Part shown: in pieces, positions 23,840 to 35,550 of the stretch
Layout: each line of letters opens with the position of its first letter
How positions within the stretch are numbered: position 1 is the stretch's first letter
NCBI GenBank assembly: GCA_016785225.1
Contig: JAFBJZ010000357.1
Coordinates: 1,369,501-1,433,500 of the forward strand
Direction: 5' to 3'
DNA length: 64,000 bases
Source of the DNA: Psettodes erumei
Taxonomy: Eukaryota > Chordata > Actinopteri > Pleuronectiformes > Psettodidae
Program-made: the position numbers and the translations under genes
Notes under the pieces: model-generated
Told to the model about the DNA's origin: nothing
Seen by the model: only the letters and a program-made list of their open reading frames with translations
Database searches by the model: none

Positions 23840-25900
23840 TGTGTAGAGCTGAATCAAAACCTCATTGATGCAATGAAATAAAAGCGAAAGTCTCAGAAGA
23901 AGGTAACAGTCTTAGATTAAAAAGGAAAGGGATTATATTTTCCACTTTCATGTGCCATGAAAGAGGAGTATCGTGTCTTTGTCTTCACGATAAAACATAT
24001 CATAATCACAATGGAAAGTAGTTTTGTTGAGATTTTTGTTGTTCATATACTGTGTGGTAACTTTTTTGTAACAAAAGTTTGTGACAAAGTTTCAGCTCAT
24101 ACTGAAATTACATTTTATGTTGCCTTACAACACTGTCACAAAGTAGATGTAGAAACAAAGATTTCTACAACATGATCCATGTTGGCACAATTCTTCACTC
24201 TCTCCAGATCAACATTTAGTAGATGCATCTCTCACTGACTTGCTCATCCTCCATCACCAAGCAAGTGCTCAACAAGTACCACCGTGCATGATCAGTGGCT
24301 GCCAGAGGGGGGGAGTGTCTGCTTACTTTGTCTGGCTGCTTGCCAGAGGTCTTAGGTCAGCTCCCACATGGTTTCATGGAGCAGGGGGGCAGTGTCAGGA
24401 GAATAAAAGACGAAGCATCCTGACGCATGGTGAAGCTTTTGTTTTCTGGGAGGCCACAGCTTCTGGCGGCAGCGACCAAGCAAACCAGAAGCACTGTACA
24501 CGGAGCCTCAGTACGCCTCGCTGCCATTGTCTTCATTGTTCCTGTTCAGTTTATAGGCGGCTGATGGAGAGGCTTGTGCCGTCAATGTGACGAGGTGTCT
24601 CATGTACAGCCTGCATTGAAGTCAAAGTGGTCAAACAGTGCATACAGAGGAGAAGGGGCAGGGGGCTTTTAGAGTCAGCCACAACACATTCAGACAAAGC
24701 TAATGAAGCAGAGATCAGAGGAAGGTCTTATTAGGCATTAGGTAAGAGCAGGCAGATGCTGAAGACTCATAAAAGATGAATATCAACTGCTTTCATTGCT
24801 TATTACAATACAAAAACACCTTCTTCTACTGAGTCAGACCACAAACTAACCACCACTTTGCCTTTCCTGAGTGGTGTTGCTGCTTAACCTCAAGGTTTTC
24901 TGCTGTAACAGCTGCTGCAAGAGGTGTTGGCCAAACTGACTTGAAGCAAACCCAAGCAAAGTGCTCCCTGACAACAATAACAGTCTTTATAGCACTATCT
25001 CTACGTGTGCCCATCCAGTTCTACTAAACATTAGCAGCACACTGCCTGCATCAGCAAGACCTGCAACGGTGTTGAGAGTGCTGAGTGTGCCAGCCTAGGC
25101 TCAGAGTAAAAGGGCACATAAATATTAGGTGAACTGATCCTAATAACGATGAGGAGAATTCTGTAGCAGAGCCAAAACAGGGTGAGTGATATGCCTATAT
25201 ATCATTATTCTCTTAGTCTCTTAATAGAGAGAGAGGGAGAGTTCATGCTCAGCCACTGGACTCTTTGCTGTGCACTATGCTTGACTACAACTAGTATATT
25301 GATTTCACATATCCATATTTTGACACGTCTGAGGACAGCTTTCTGAATGCCGGATAAAAGCAAGCACTGGTAGATTTTTATAAATACAAAGACCCGGTAA
25401 AAAAAATAGGTCACATTATTTCCTGCTGAAAAGTGCGGAATAAAAGTTTTAAGAAGCAGAAGTTGGAAATACTCACGTAAATATAAAAAAAATGTCTTTT
25501 AAGAGCCATACATGAGTGAATGGATTTTCTAATTCCACCTCTGACTGCCTTTAGTGCAATTTCGTTGGCAACACTGTCCACCTTTCCTCCACAGACCTCT
25601 AGTGACACCTAGTGGAAACAAATATAAACTACATCACATTTTAACTGGGCTTGTCCTCGAGTAGTTTCATTTGGTAGTAAAGAGAGTGTGAATAAACATA
25701 TCACAGCAGTGACATGTTTTACATGAAGAGGAAAAGTTAGTAGTCTTAGCTGACTGATTTGTTTTAAAGGTGATGGCGGTGCACGTCATATTGTACGAAA
25801 ACCATTTTCTTTTCAGTTTCATATATTTGTTTCTACATATTCGATGCTCACTTTATTTCTTTAAACTAGGTAGTTTAAATTAATTTGAATGGTGTTTCTA
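23840..25900. other. Intergenic between divergent bicdl2-like and fam98c
   Basis: No gene recognised. Only short chance open frames are present. The right end grades into the CpG-richer fam98c promoter. Confidence 0.5.
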
Positions 25901-25929
25901 TTCACGTATTTATGTGGGGTTTTTTAAAA

Positions 25930-26085
25930 GCAGACTTTGCTGCAGCTGCAGACTCCGGCCTGACGGCGGCGCTGTGTGTCGCGTCACTGTAAGAAGAGGA
26001 AGCACGACCAGTAAACACGTTTGGACGAGCAGCAGCTGACACACAGAAATAGGTGTGCGGTTGTTGTTTCCCCATTATAGTGCTA
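25930..26085 (+). promoter_or_regulatory. fam98c: Probable fam98c promoter and 5' UTR
   Basis: CpG-richer stretch directly upstream of the fam98c start codon, with CGGCGGCGC, TGACGGCGG-like and GCAGCTG elements and no TATA box. Assigned by position and composition only. Confidence 0.4.
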
Positions 26086-28172
26086 ATGGAGAGGAGCGCG
26101 GGGACCGTTTCAGCCATTAAAGCTTTAGGGTGAGTAACGTTTCTCTGTGTAGTCACGTAGTCGCTTTACGTGTTAATTTACCGCCTGTAGTCGCACATTC
26201 GCAGTGCATCAGGACACACAGGTGTCACCTGTGGGCTTTATTTCCTGCTCAGGTACGCGGGCGGGTCCTGCCTCACACGCTGTAAATGTGATGAACTTCC
26301 ATGTCCGCTGCTCACCTGGCTGTCTGCAGAGCTGAGGACCGCCTGTCCTGAGCTGCGAGGTGAGACATGGACTCAGGTGTTATTTTTAATTATCTGGTGA
26401 TGATTAGGTTGTTGATTCGTGTGCATTGATCTACCAATCCATGAACTGGCCTATTATTTCAACTTCAAAATGTCCTACTATATAAATGAAATGCCTTTTC
26501 CTTTTGTCTGCTCAGGTAGGACAGGCGATGTCTTGCTGGTGGGAGAGCTGAGAAGTTTACTGTCAGACATGTTCACTCCCCTCACTCTGCTCACCTCAGA
26601 TGTGCTGGATCCATCCATCCTCAACAAAATCACTGGTGAGAGATAATAAATCATGAATTGTAAGAGACCAAAGGGTTTCCGTGGAGGAGTTGTGCATTTA
26701 AGATAAAAGCAGATCGTTTACTACACAATAAAACACAATAAAATGAAGGTTGCGTTGTCCTAAAAATCATCCATCAGAGTTCCTTGTGTCAGAGTTGCAA
26801 GCAGTTCGCATCATCCAGCATGAAGAATTACATCCCAAGGAGAAGATGACAGGAGAGGAGTTGGAAAAAGAGCAGCGAGTGGAAGATGACAGCCACGAGC
26901 TCGCTGAGTTTTGTCAGGAGCGTGAAAATGACCATGTTTCTGACAAAGACAGGAGGGAGGCTGAGATGCAGGCAGAATGGATATTATTGGCACACGCCCT
27001 TGACATGGACGCCTCCTCTAATTTTGCAATTTTTTTGAGTGAGGTGAGGCTGACAAAAAGAGAGACTAAACTGTGTATAATCTCTTGAGGGATTGTTTAA
27101 TGGCATTTTTACCGCAGGTGGAGTCCAGGCTTGCTTGTCTACCATCTGGAAGCATGATAGACCCTCTTCTGAGCAGCGGCCTTAGCTCTGAGCAGTGGGT
27201 AAGTTGCCAGGGCAGTTACCAGTTGAGTAAACATCACATGCAACTGTAGCTGTCAGCTGCTCAACCCTTTTTTCCCCCCTTTCTGTTTCTCAGATGCAAG
27301 TTGCAAAGATCAATCAACATCTGTCAAAGGACTATGAGTGTCGGTGGCAAATGATGGTCAAGCGCTTTCAGGTTACACTTGAGTCATTTGCATGGGGGGA
27401 AAAACAGAAGGTAGGCATGTCAGTCATTAATCAGTTAACTGAGTGATCGATTAATTGAATAATTATCGCAGCTCTTACTCTGCATCTCCAAATCTAATGC
27501 TAGAGGAAAGTTCAAACGATAGCCAGAGATATCAGGCTTCATCCTCAGGGGACGTTAAAATATGAGTTCTCTTGCCCCATCTTTGGGTGGTGCTGTGTCC
27601 CCTCCTTCAAGCTTCAGGCTACCTTTCCTGTCAGTCAACGAGCTGACTACTTGCTTCAGTCTTTATCAAAATATATTTGCTGCTGCAGCAGTATATCTGT
27701 GGACACAAGAGAAGCACAACTTTGCATCATGATGAAATCAAGCATCCCGGTTCAATCAGTCCTTTTATTTACAGGAGCGCAGAGAAGCACTAGCCTCAGT
27801 GCCTCCTCTTGAGTCCCTCACCGGCTCATCCCGAGTGTCCCTGTCTCTTTTGCTCGCTGCCAGACAAGATCAGTCTGTCATCAATCCAATCAAGGCTGGA
27901 ACAAGCACTCCTGTGTACAAGGTACAACTGTTTATAATTTGTGCCCATTAGTTCAGATGAGGACATCAGATAGCAGGTGCTTTCAAATTTTTCTGTGGTC
28001 TCACCAGACACGGATGGGCAGTGTACCTGACAGAGGAGGACGACCAGGGGAAATTGAGCCACCTATGCCAGCATGGGAAGAGCGAAGAGCGAAAGGAAAC
28101 CGATGGGGACGGGGAAGTGGACACCACCATCGGCGTAAATTTTCAGATAAGAAGAAAGGGAAAAAAGACTAA
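26086..28172 (+). CDS. fam98c: FAM98-family protein, FAM98C-like, complete, 8 exons
   Basis: FAM98 proteins have an N-terminal calponin-homology-like fold. FAM98A and FAM98B work with DDX1/RTCB and PRMT1 complexes; FAM98C is less studied. Exons: 26086-26129, 26253-26359, 26516-26635, 26778-27043, 27118-27198, 27294-27410, 27775-27921, 28008-28172. All are in phase, giving 348 residues, near the length I recall for FAM98C (about 350). Family marks are the block FLVSELQAVRIIQ, the block KINQHLSKDYECRWQMMVKR, LLLAARQDQS and the diagnostic VPDRGGRPGEIEPPMPAW. The tail after this motif is short and basic (GRGSGHHHRRKFSDKKKGKK). It lacks the long Gly/Arg-rich tail of FAM98A and FAM98B, which is why I choose FAM98C. 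The start ATG gives MERSAGTVSAIKALGYAGGS, aligning with the family's LGYxG start. The poly(A) signal is at 28501-28506. Confidence 0.88.
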
Positions 28173-28500
28173 CACGTCTGTGGCATTACTGCTTAATTTG
28201 ACAAATAAGTGATAATTTTATTTAACTACTTAGTATAAAATTATATATGGCTGTGGCTGAATGCAACGTAGGATTTAATTTCATAGTTATAACTGTATGT
28301 ACAGTATCTTTTTTTTTTTAAATTTGCAGTCGACATACCCAACTGAGTACATTTCTAAAATAGCTGTCATTGCTGCAATATTACTGGTATCTGACCAGAC
28401 ATTTTTGTAGTATTTTTGTTGATGTGAATGAGTAAAACAGAAACATATTTTTTTATATGTTGGCTTTGAACATTTACAGATTTTGGTATGTTTGCTCAGA

Positions 28501-28506
28501 AATAAA
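28501..28506 (+). promoter_or_regulatory. fam98c: Poly(A) signal, fam98c
   Basis: AATAAA about 330 bases after the stop codon in an A/T-rich 3' UTR. Confidence 0.6.
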
Positions 28507-29050
28507 CTTAAAAATGTAAATTTGTGTGTAAGGTTGGTAATGCTTTTGTGCTTAAAACAATGACAAAATGTATTTGTCCAAGGCCAGCTTCTTACATGTG
28601 AATATTTTCTAGCTCTCTATGACAGCAAACTCTACATCTTCATGTTTTTACAGCTAGTCAGACAAAACAAGTGATTGGAATATGTTAAATAAGCCTCAGG
28701 GAATAATGATTGACAGCTTTCATTACTTATCAAAGATAGCTGTAGATACATTGACTTTGTAAATAATTGACTTACAGTACTTTTATGGGATTTATGCTAC
28801 TTTACTATAGGTTCTTCTGTGTGTGTGAGTTGCTGTAACTACATGGTAATCCAGCCTTGATAAATACAATGTCCTCTAAAACACTTACTTAAAGTTTACT
28901 GTGAAAAATCAGCCCATACTGCAACTTATTTTAAGACAACTGTAACAATAGGATTTTATGTTTGGTATGTGTTTCCACACAGACCGTTTTCAGTGGGAGT
29001 CACCAGTGTAGCTGAGCTGAGAGCCACAGACTGTGAATAGCAGGCAACGT
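28507..29050. other. Intergenic, A/T-rich
   Basis: Nothing recognisable between the fam98c poly(A) signal and the start of LINE homology. Confidence 0.5.
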
Positions 29051-30850
29051 AGTTACCATCAACCAACTGGCTGACGATACGACCTTATTTTTAAAAGATA
29101 GCTCTCAGATACCTTTGTTAGCTATTGATTTGATAAGTACTTTCTCTGTTGCTTCCAGACTTTGCCTGAACATAAAAAAATGTGAACTACTTGCTCTTAA
29201 ATCTTGTAATGTCCCTTTTATTTGTAATATCCCTTTAAAAGACTCTATTACTTACTTAGGGATTGTCATTACTGAAGATAAGGAAGCCAGATGCAATTTA
29301 AACTTTAACTTAATTATTGAAAAACCCAGTTGAAACTAAATCAATGGCTGCAGAGAGATTTATCGTTGAGAGGCAGAACTTTATTAACCAAAGCTGAGGG
29401 AATATCCCACACCACATATCCTGCTTTATCTCTTGCTGTTAATAAAAAGGTCTTGAGAGATATTGATCTCAAGATGCTATTTAACTTTGTGTGGAGGAAC
29501 AAAAATCACAATTTAACTATTTAACTATTTACTATTAAAAAATCAGTAATAATGAACTCATACGATTAGGGTAGCCTAAATTTTTTAGACTTTTACAATT
29601 TAAATAATACATTTAAAATCAATTGGCTAAAACAATTTATCAAGAACCCATCTTCAATTTGGAACTTCATACCAAACTTTATCTTTTCTAAATTAGGAGG
29701 CCTAAATTTCCTTTTATTTTGTAATTACAGTGTGGAAAAAATCCCTTAAAACTATCCAGCTTTCATAAACAGATGCTTCTTTCTTGGTCATTAATCTATA
29801 AACATAATTTCTCCCCACATAGATACAACATATGGAACAATGAAGACATTATACATAGAAACAAATCCTTATTTTACCACTATTGGTTTGATCACAATAT
29901 ACATTTGATTAATCAGTTATTTAACTCAAATGGATCTTTACTCACATATCAAGAATTTATCTTAAAATACAGTATCCCTGTTCCTGTTAAAGTATTTAAT
30001 ATTGTTGTAAATGTAATCCCTACTGGTGTGTTCATGTTGTTTAAAAGTGCATTAGTACAGAATACAACATTATTGCCCATTGATCCAACCAAACTTGAAA
30101 TTGGCCAAATTAGTTTCTTCCCAACACGCAATAGTAACCATCATATATGCTCTTTACTTCAGAAATAAATTGTATCGACTCCATATGTAATAGCTTATTG
30201 GAACAACTTTATTAATAACCTTGACTGGAAAGAGATTTGGACCTTACCTGCAAGATACATGATTAATAATAAGGTAAAAGAGGTATCCTTTAAAATAATT
30301 CACAGAATTTACCCGTCAAAAGTTTTTGTTAGAATGATTTATAAAAGATATAGATTTAAATTGCTCTTTCTGTGCAAGACACCCTGAAGATGTTTTTCAT
30401 TTATTTTGGTCTTGCCCTTCCACCACCAAAGTGTGGGAAGATGTTTGTAACCTGATCTTTTTTTCTATTGAACCACGTTTTTCCCTTTGCTTTGAACATA
30501 TATTGTTTGGCTTCATTGATGATCCATTTGCAAAAGAAAAACAATTTTATATTATCAATCTTATTATATATTTAGCCAAATTGCATATCCATAAATGTCA
30601 TTACGCAAATCAAAAGCAACACTTTCTCATCTTTGAGAATGAAGTCAAACAATATATTATAACTATTTTAAAAAATCCATCACTATGAAAGCAATTAAGA
30701 CTTTGAATCTATGCACTCTTTATAAGGTTTTTGTATAACATAATATCCTGAAAGATTGCCTCTGTGTGTTTGTAGCCCCCTGGCGTCAATTTTTGTTGTT
30801 GTATTGAATTACTGTTCTTGTAATTCTTAATAAAGTTTGTTGGGGTTTTT
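29050..30850 (+). mobile_element. Decayed L1-type LINE ORF2 fragment (5'-truncated)
   Basis: Broken reverse-transcriptase coding sequence in several frames. It begins at the catalytic box region (LADDT at about 29067-29081; the family usually has Y/FADD). It continues through ITYLGIVITEDKEA, then LNQWLQRDLSLRGRTLLTKA, which is typical of L1-clade RT thumb regions. A C-terminal knuckle SFCARHPEDVFHLFWSCP lies near 30365-30420. Frameshifts and stops interrupt it (for example after 29330, near 29525 and at 30166). The 3' part ends at an AATAAAG-containing stretch near 30830. The block is much more A/T-rich than nearby genes and is clearly dead. It inserted between fam98c and chchd2 in the same orientation as both. 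Confidence 0.75.
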
Positions 30851-31217
30851 TTTGTTGGGGGGGTTGCTATGTGCTTTGTGTATATATTAAATAAAAGTGT
30901 AAGCAGCTACAATTGCCTTTACCATCCATTCTCAGCAGGAGAGGCAAGAATGAAACAACAGCTATTGTTATTATACAAAACAAAAACTCTGGAAGGATTA
31001 TATGAAGCGCATATCTGACTTATTTTTTTATTATTTCGAACAAAAACATTGGAAAACTTTGGTGATTACACTAATAAAAATACATTTCTATGGCATATGT
31101 ATTTCATATTCAAGACTCTTAAATGTAGTTTCAGATCAAAAAACAGAAATGGACTTCCGTTAACGAGTTGCATAATACACCTGTAACTCATGGATGCGCC
31201 GCCTTTGGTTCCGTCAT

Positions 31218-31236
31218 ATCGGAAGTTACCCGGAAG
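31218..31236 (+). promoter_or_regulatory. chchd2: Two ETS-type sites (GGAAG) in the chchd2 promoter
   Basis: ATCGGAAG at 31218-31225 and CCCGGAAG at 31229-31236, about 130 bases upstream of the start codon in a TATA-less promoter. ETS/GABP (NRF-2) sites of this form are common at nuclear genes for mitochondrial proteins. Binding is inferred. Confidence 0.45.
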
Positions 31237-31360
31237 ACAAATGATGTAACACGCAGAAAGTTCCGGACTCACTAAAGGTCGAGTTAGCGTGACAGCAGCC
31301 GAATACTGCGTCTGTTTTTATCATACAGAAAGCTAACAGATATACGAATAGTTTAAGAAA

Positions 31361-34079
31361 ATGCCGAGAGGAAGCAGAAGCCGGACCTCCAGGATGCCTC
31401 CTCCAGCCAGGTAATATGTCGTCTTAATGCACTTTGTTAGTTACATTTGTGGAAACGTAGTGAAGATCGTCTGTGCTCTGCTAGCACATACGAGCGACTG
31501 CAACGTTCCGGTGTTAGAGCTTTAAATGTCTTGAAATTGTTTTTGTTTTTTAAAAATAGGATTTATTGATAAAAGAAGTAATGGTCACAGTGTTTACCTG
31601 TTTGTGGTAGCTACAATTAACATGCCGCTACCATCAGTTCCCCTTAAACCCATAGATATGAGACCGGATTTAATTTCTTTGCAATCAGGCTTTAATGTTT
31701 TATTTGTTCTTATCATAAACTGAAGTTTAGTGAAACCTAATGCAGAAATCTTGTCTGAACACTTAACGTCTATGTTACTGTCTTTTCTTTATTACATATG
31801 TAGTAGTCTGATACTGCATGATACGATACCCACGTTTAGTTTAGATTAATTAAAGCCAGATAAAGAGAGTGTTACATGCCAAACTAACCACAGAAAAACC
31901 TGCAAGCACTGACCTTAAGTGACCCTGTGTGCCACTCACTTGTTAAAGTGCTCGTTTTCTACTGTATTGTCATATAGCACAATATTTAATTTTGTTTAAT
32001 GATTTGTTCGTGCCAAGTTTTCTCAAATGTCTGACGTTAGTCTACAGGTAAACAGGAATTTTTCAGTAAACGTAGGCAGAGTTCCGAGTGAGAAGGAAGT
32101 AATCAGTAAATATAGGCGGTCCCTGTTGCTGATTGTGTTGGAATTCATCTTGTAACCGAACAATCTCCTTACAGCCGGGCACCACCATCACCACCACCTA
32201 TGGCCAGGGCTGCACCCCCTCCCTCTCATGCCCCAGTTCCAATGCAGGCTCCTCCATCTGCTGTGGGTGCTCCGGCCGCAGCACCCAGGCAGCCGGGGAT
32301 GTTCGCCCAGATGGCAACGACAGCCGCCGGTGTGGCGGTGGGCTCTGCGGTGGGACACACCATCGGCCACGCCATGACGGGAGGCTTCGGCGGAGGCCAC
32401 TCGGAGCCTGCCAAGCCTGATGTCACATACCAGGTAGGATTAGTGTGTCTGACTCTTTGTAGGTAGGTCACCAAGAATAGGTGTGTGTGTGTGTGTGTAT
32501 TTGGAGATTGGAGGTTGGAGGTTGATTTGGAGGCAAGCTAGTGATGAAAGAAACAAAATCACATTTGCTGTAATCCATGGATCAGTGCATGCAATGACAT
32601 GCCATCATTCTGTCATGCTGTCATTCTGCATAGCTGCACCTGGAGTTAGCACTACTTCATTAGAGGTGGATTACTACTTACCTGCAATACTCATTGCTGA
32701 ATTTGGTTTCTGTTTGTGTGTTTATTTATGTACGAACATATAGTCAGAGGAAATTAAGTAGTTAACCAGGTACATTTTCTAATGTATGTATGAAACATGC
32801 CAATTAAGTTCCACTCATCTATTGTGAACCATGTACATAATCAATTGAAGTCGAAATCTGTTATCCCTCCAGGGCACATGTGATTGCAGCCCAGCATTTA
32901 AAAAGAAGCCACTTATAAATTATGAAGAAACATAACACAACAACACTCTCAAACAGATCGCAGGGAGCACAATGCTGTTCAATTCTACATCAAAGTATTA
33001 ATGTAACTATCGTGTTACAATAAGGTAACACATTTGGATGCTCCTGCAGCTGTTTCTCATCAGTTACGTGAGCTTGCTATTGAATAACAAATAAACAGCA
33101 GAGTTATTAATGATCCCATCCTCTGCCTCGTGTCTTTCAGGAGCCGTACCAGGCTCAGCCCATGTACCAGCAGCAGCCACAGTCCATGTACCAGCAGCAG
33201 GTCCCTCAGCAGCAGCAGGCCTGCTCCTACGAACTCAAACAGTTCATCGAGTGTGCTCAGAACCAGAGCGACCTCAAACTCTGCGAGGGCTTTGGTGAGG
33301 TCCTCAAGCAGTGCAGGTTCGCTAATGGTGAGTGAAAGTGTGCAGTGATCTTGGACCGCCAATATGATTATATCATTATAATTTTTTCTCACATTGTCTC
33401 ACCACAGGATTTGCTCTTGCTTATATTTTACACCAGATCAGTACATTGTCTTTGTTAGCTGTACTTTTTATTTTCCTGCTGTCTGTCCGTCTTGCGAACC
33501 CCAAATCCCAGGAACAGCTTGAAGGAATGTCTCCATACTTGGTACAAACGGACACTTGTCCCCAAAGGTAGACTAATTAGATTGAGGGTCAAAGGTCACT
33601 GGGATCTCAGAAAACACATTTGTGGCCATAACTTAAAAAAAACATACAGTATGAAAAAAATTCGGTCAATTTAACTGTCATCATAATGTTCTGTAAAACC
33701 GCTTGTCTGGTCATAATTCAGCATCATGACTCAGGGACAGAAGGAGAGCTTGTGACAAAAATTCCACATTAACAGTGAATGTGATATACTGCTCCAATAG
33801 TAGCAGTGATTCTAGTTACACTTGATTCAACAGTTACAAATATGGAGGCTATGCATAAGCGCTGAGTCATCCAGACGCCGCAGCCAAATGGCCTTGCACA
33901 GCGCACGTTTCTGATGTAATGTGTGGCAGTCCCCAGTGTGGCCACAGGGAGGTGTCGCTTTCCAGGTTTTCTCAATGTGTCCACCTTTTCCTGGTACTGT
34001 AGGGTTTTTAAATATGAGTTATAAATGATGAGCACTATGAAAAGTGAATCAAACTCTTTTCTACACAGGTATGTCGTGA
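31361..34079 (+). CDS. chchd2: Coiled-coil-helix-coiled-coil-helix domain protein 2 (CHCHD2/MNRR1), complete, 4 exons
   Basis: CHCHD2 is a mitochondrial intermembrane-space protein, part of the CHCHD10/MICOS-associated network. It can also act in the nucleus on COX4I2 transcription. Exons: 31361-31410, 32175-32433, 33141-33327, 34069-34079; all in phase, 168 residues (human 151). The N-terminus MPRGSRSRTSRM is basic and Pro/Ala-rich, like a targeting region. The middle hydrophobic segment (MATTAAGVAVGSAVGHTIGH) is the conserved CHCHD2/10 helix. The C-terminal CHCH domain has both C-x9-C pairs: the first in CSYELKQFIEC, the second in CEGFGEVLKQC. A Gln-rich linker before the CHCH domain accounts for the extra length. 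The last exon adds only GMS and the stop. The poly(A) signal AATAAA is at 34169-34174. Confidence 0.95.
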
Positions 34080-34168
34080 GGCAGAGAGAAGAACCTGGAG
34101 AGTGAAGAGCACGCACAAACTGCAATAAGCAACCGTACTGGATACTAAGATGACGTGATTGACAGATC

Positions 34169-34174
34169 AATAAA
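34169..34174 (+). promoter_or_regulatory. chchd2: Poly(A) signal, chchd2
   Basis: AATAAA 90 bases after the chchd2 stop codon. Confidence 0.7.
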
Positions 34175-34582
34175 CAATTTTATTTCAACAGTTGATTATC
34201 ATGAGGCAACCTCATTATGTACAGTTCTCAGGAGAGCGCTGCAGAGCTTGTACTCATAGTCTTATAAATAATGTTTATATATTTTGCATATAGTGTTGCA
34301 TGTTTTGAGTTGTCAGTGTTTTTCATCAGCTTCATTGCTATTGATTTAAATTTGCTCCCAGAAATGTTTTAAGGTGAACTGCATTAGGAGACCATGATAG
34401 CGTGTGAAATCACCACTTACCATCTGGTGGGTCATCAGTAGCCACAGTTTATTGTAACAAGTTCAGGTTTAAATAGTAATAAAGCACTTGGATCATGAAT
34501 GCAGTGTAATGTGTGAGGATTTTTTTTGCTGCTTGCCCAGACAGAGCACATTATAACACAGGAGTCTTCCAGAAATATGCTT

Positions 34583-34991
34583 CTATTTTTAAATGCGGTT
34601 TCTTTAACTAGACTTTCAAGATGTACAAACAGGTCCACACCTGTCCATGTCTCCACTGCATAATTGCAAATCCTCTAACTTGTATGACAAGTAATGTTGG
34701 ACATATAAAGCAGCCCTGTCTCTTTCCAAGTGTCTGCTGGTGAGAGTGCAGGACCTGCAGGGTGTTATTTCATGGATCTGTTTTTTGTGTGTGTGCCCCC
34801 CTCTGCTGTGGAAGCAACAATTTATTTTTGGCATCTGACATTAGAGCTCACCCTTTGCAATGGTAGGAGCGGCCCCACGACAGCAGCCGCATCTGACTGG
34901 ACCTCTTTGTTTGTCCACTTGCACTCTCTGAACGCACCGAGTATTGATGATGGACAAGTTTCATATCAGGGACTGACCGCTACGGGACACG
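34583..34991 (+). promoter_or_regulatory. phkg1: Possible phkg1 promoter (MEF2-like site, TATA box) and non-coding first exon
   Basis: CTATTTTTAA at 34583-34592 resembles a MEF2 site, and TATAAA lies at 34704-34709. A possible 5' UTR exon ends at 34991, where CACG is followed by donor GTGAGTGAT. The coding ATG is about 560 bases further on, in an exon that needs an upstream partner or its own start. A MEF2/TATA arrangement would suit the muscle isoform PHKG1. This is inferred from motifs alone. Confidence 0.4.
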
Positions 34992-35550
34992 GTGAGTGAT
35001 CCAGCATTTATTTTCTTCAATGTACTGCTTTACTGGAGCCTGCAAAAGGTCAAATAGTGACAGACCATGAGAGGGAGATCCATTTCACACACTGGTACAT
35101 TGCTTTATTCGTGTACAGCCTGTGATATGTTGGGTATGGCATTAATGTCGGACTTATTATCCAGGTCCGAAACAGTGTTTTCCACTTATTTGATCTTTAC
35201 AAGCATCATGGATGAGATAGAGCTGACATTCAAAAATCTCACTGTAATTTTACAAAACAAAGCCTCTGGAAGACAAAAGTATGAACTGTGTATTGTCAGA
35301 ATAAGGTGCAATGACTGTGCATGAAATAAGTCATTCAAATAAAATCCCTGCACCACAGGAAAGGTCCTGCCCAGATACCTGTCCTATCTATCTAATTTCA
35401 TGAGTGGGTTTCATTTTATTTGTCAGACTTTTTAGTTGGGAAATGAGCTCACAAATATTCAAATCAGGACTTCTTCAACCTAATATGTGTTTCAGTGGAA
35501 AGCAGCTATTAGCTTTCATACCTTTGGTGGAGAACCAGCATCACTCCATC

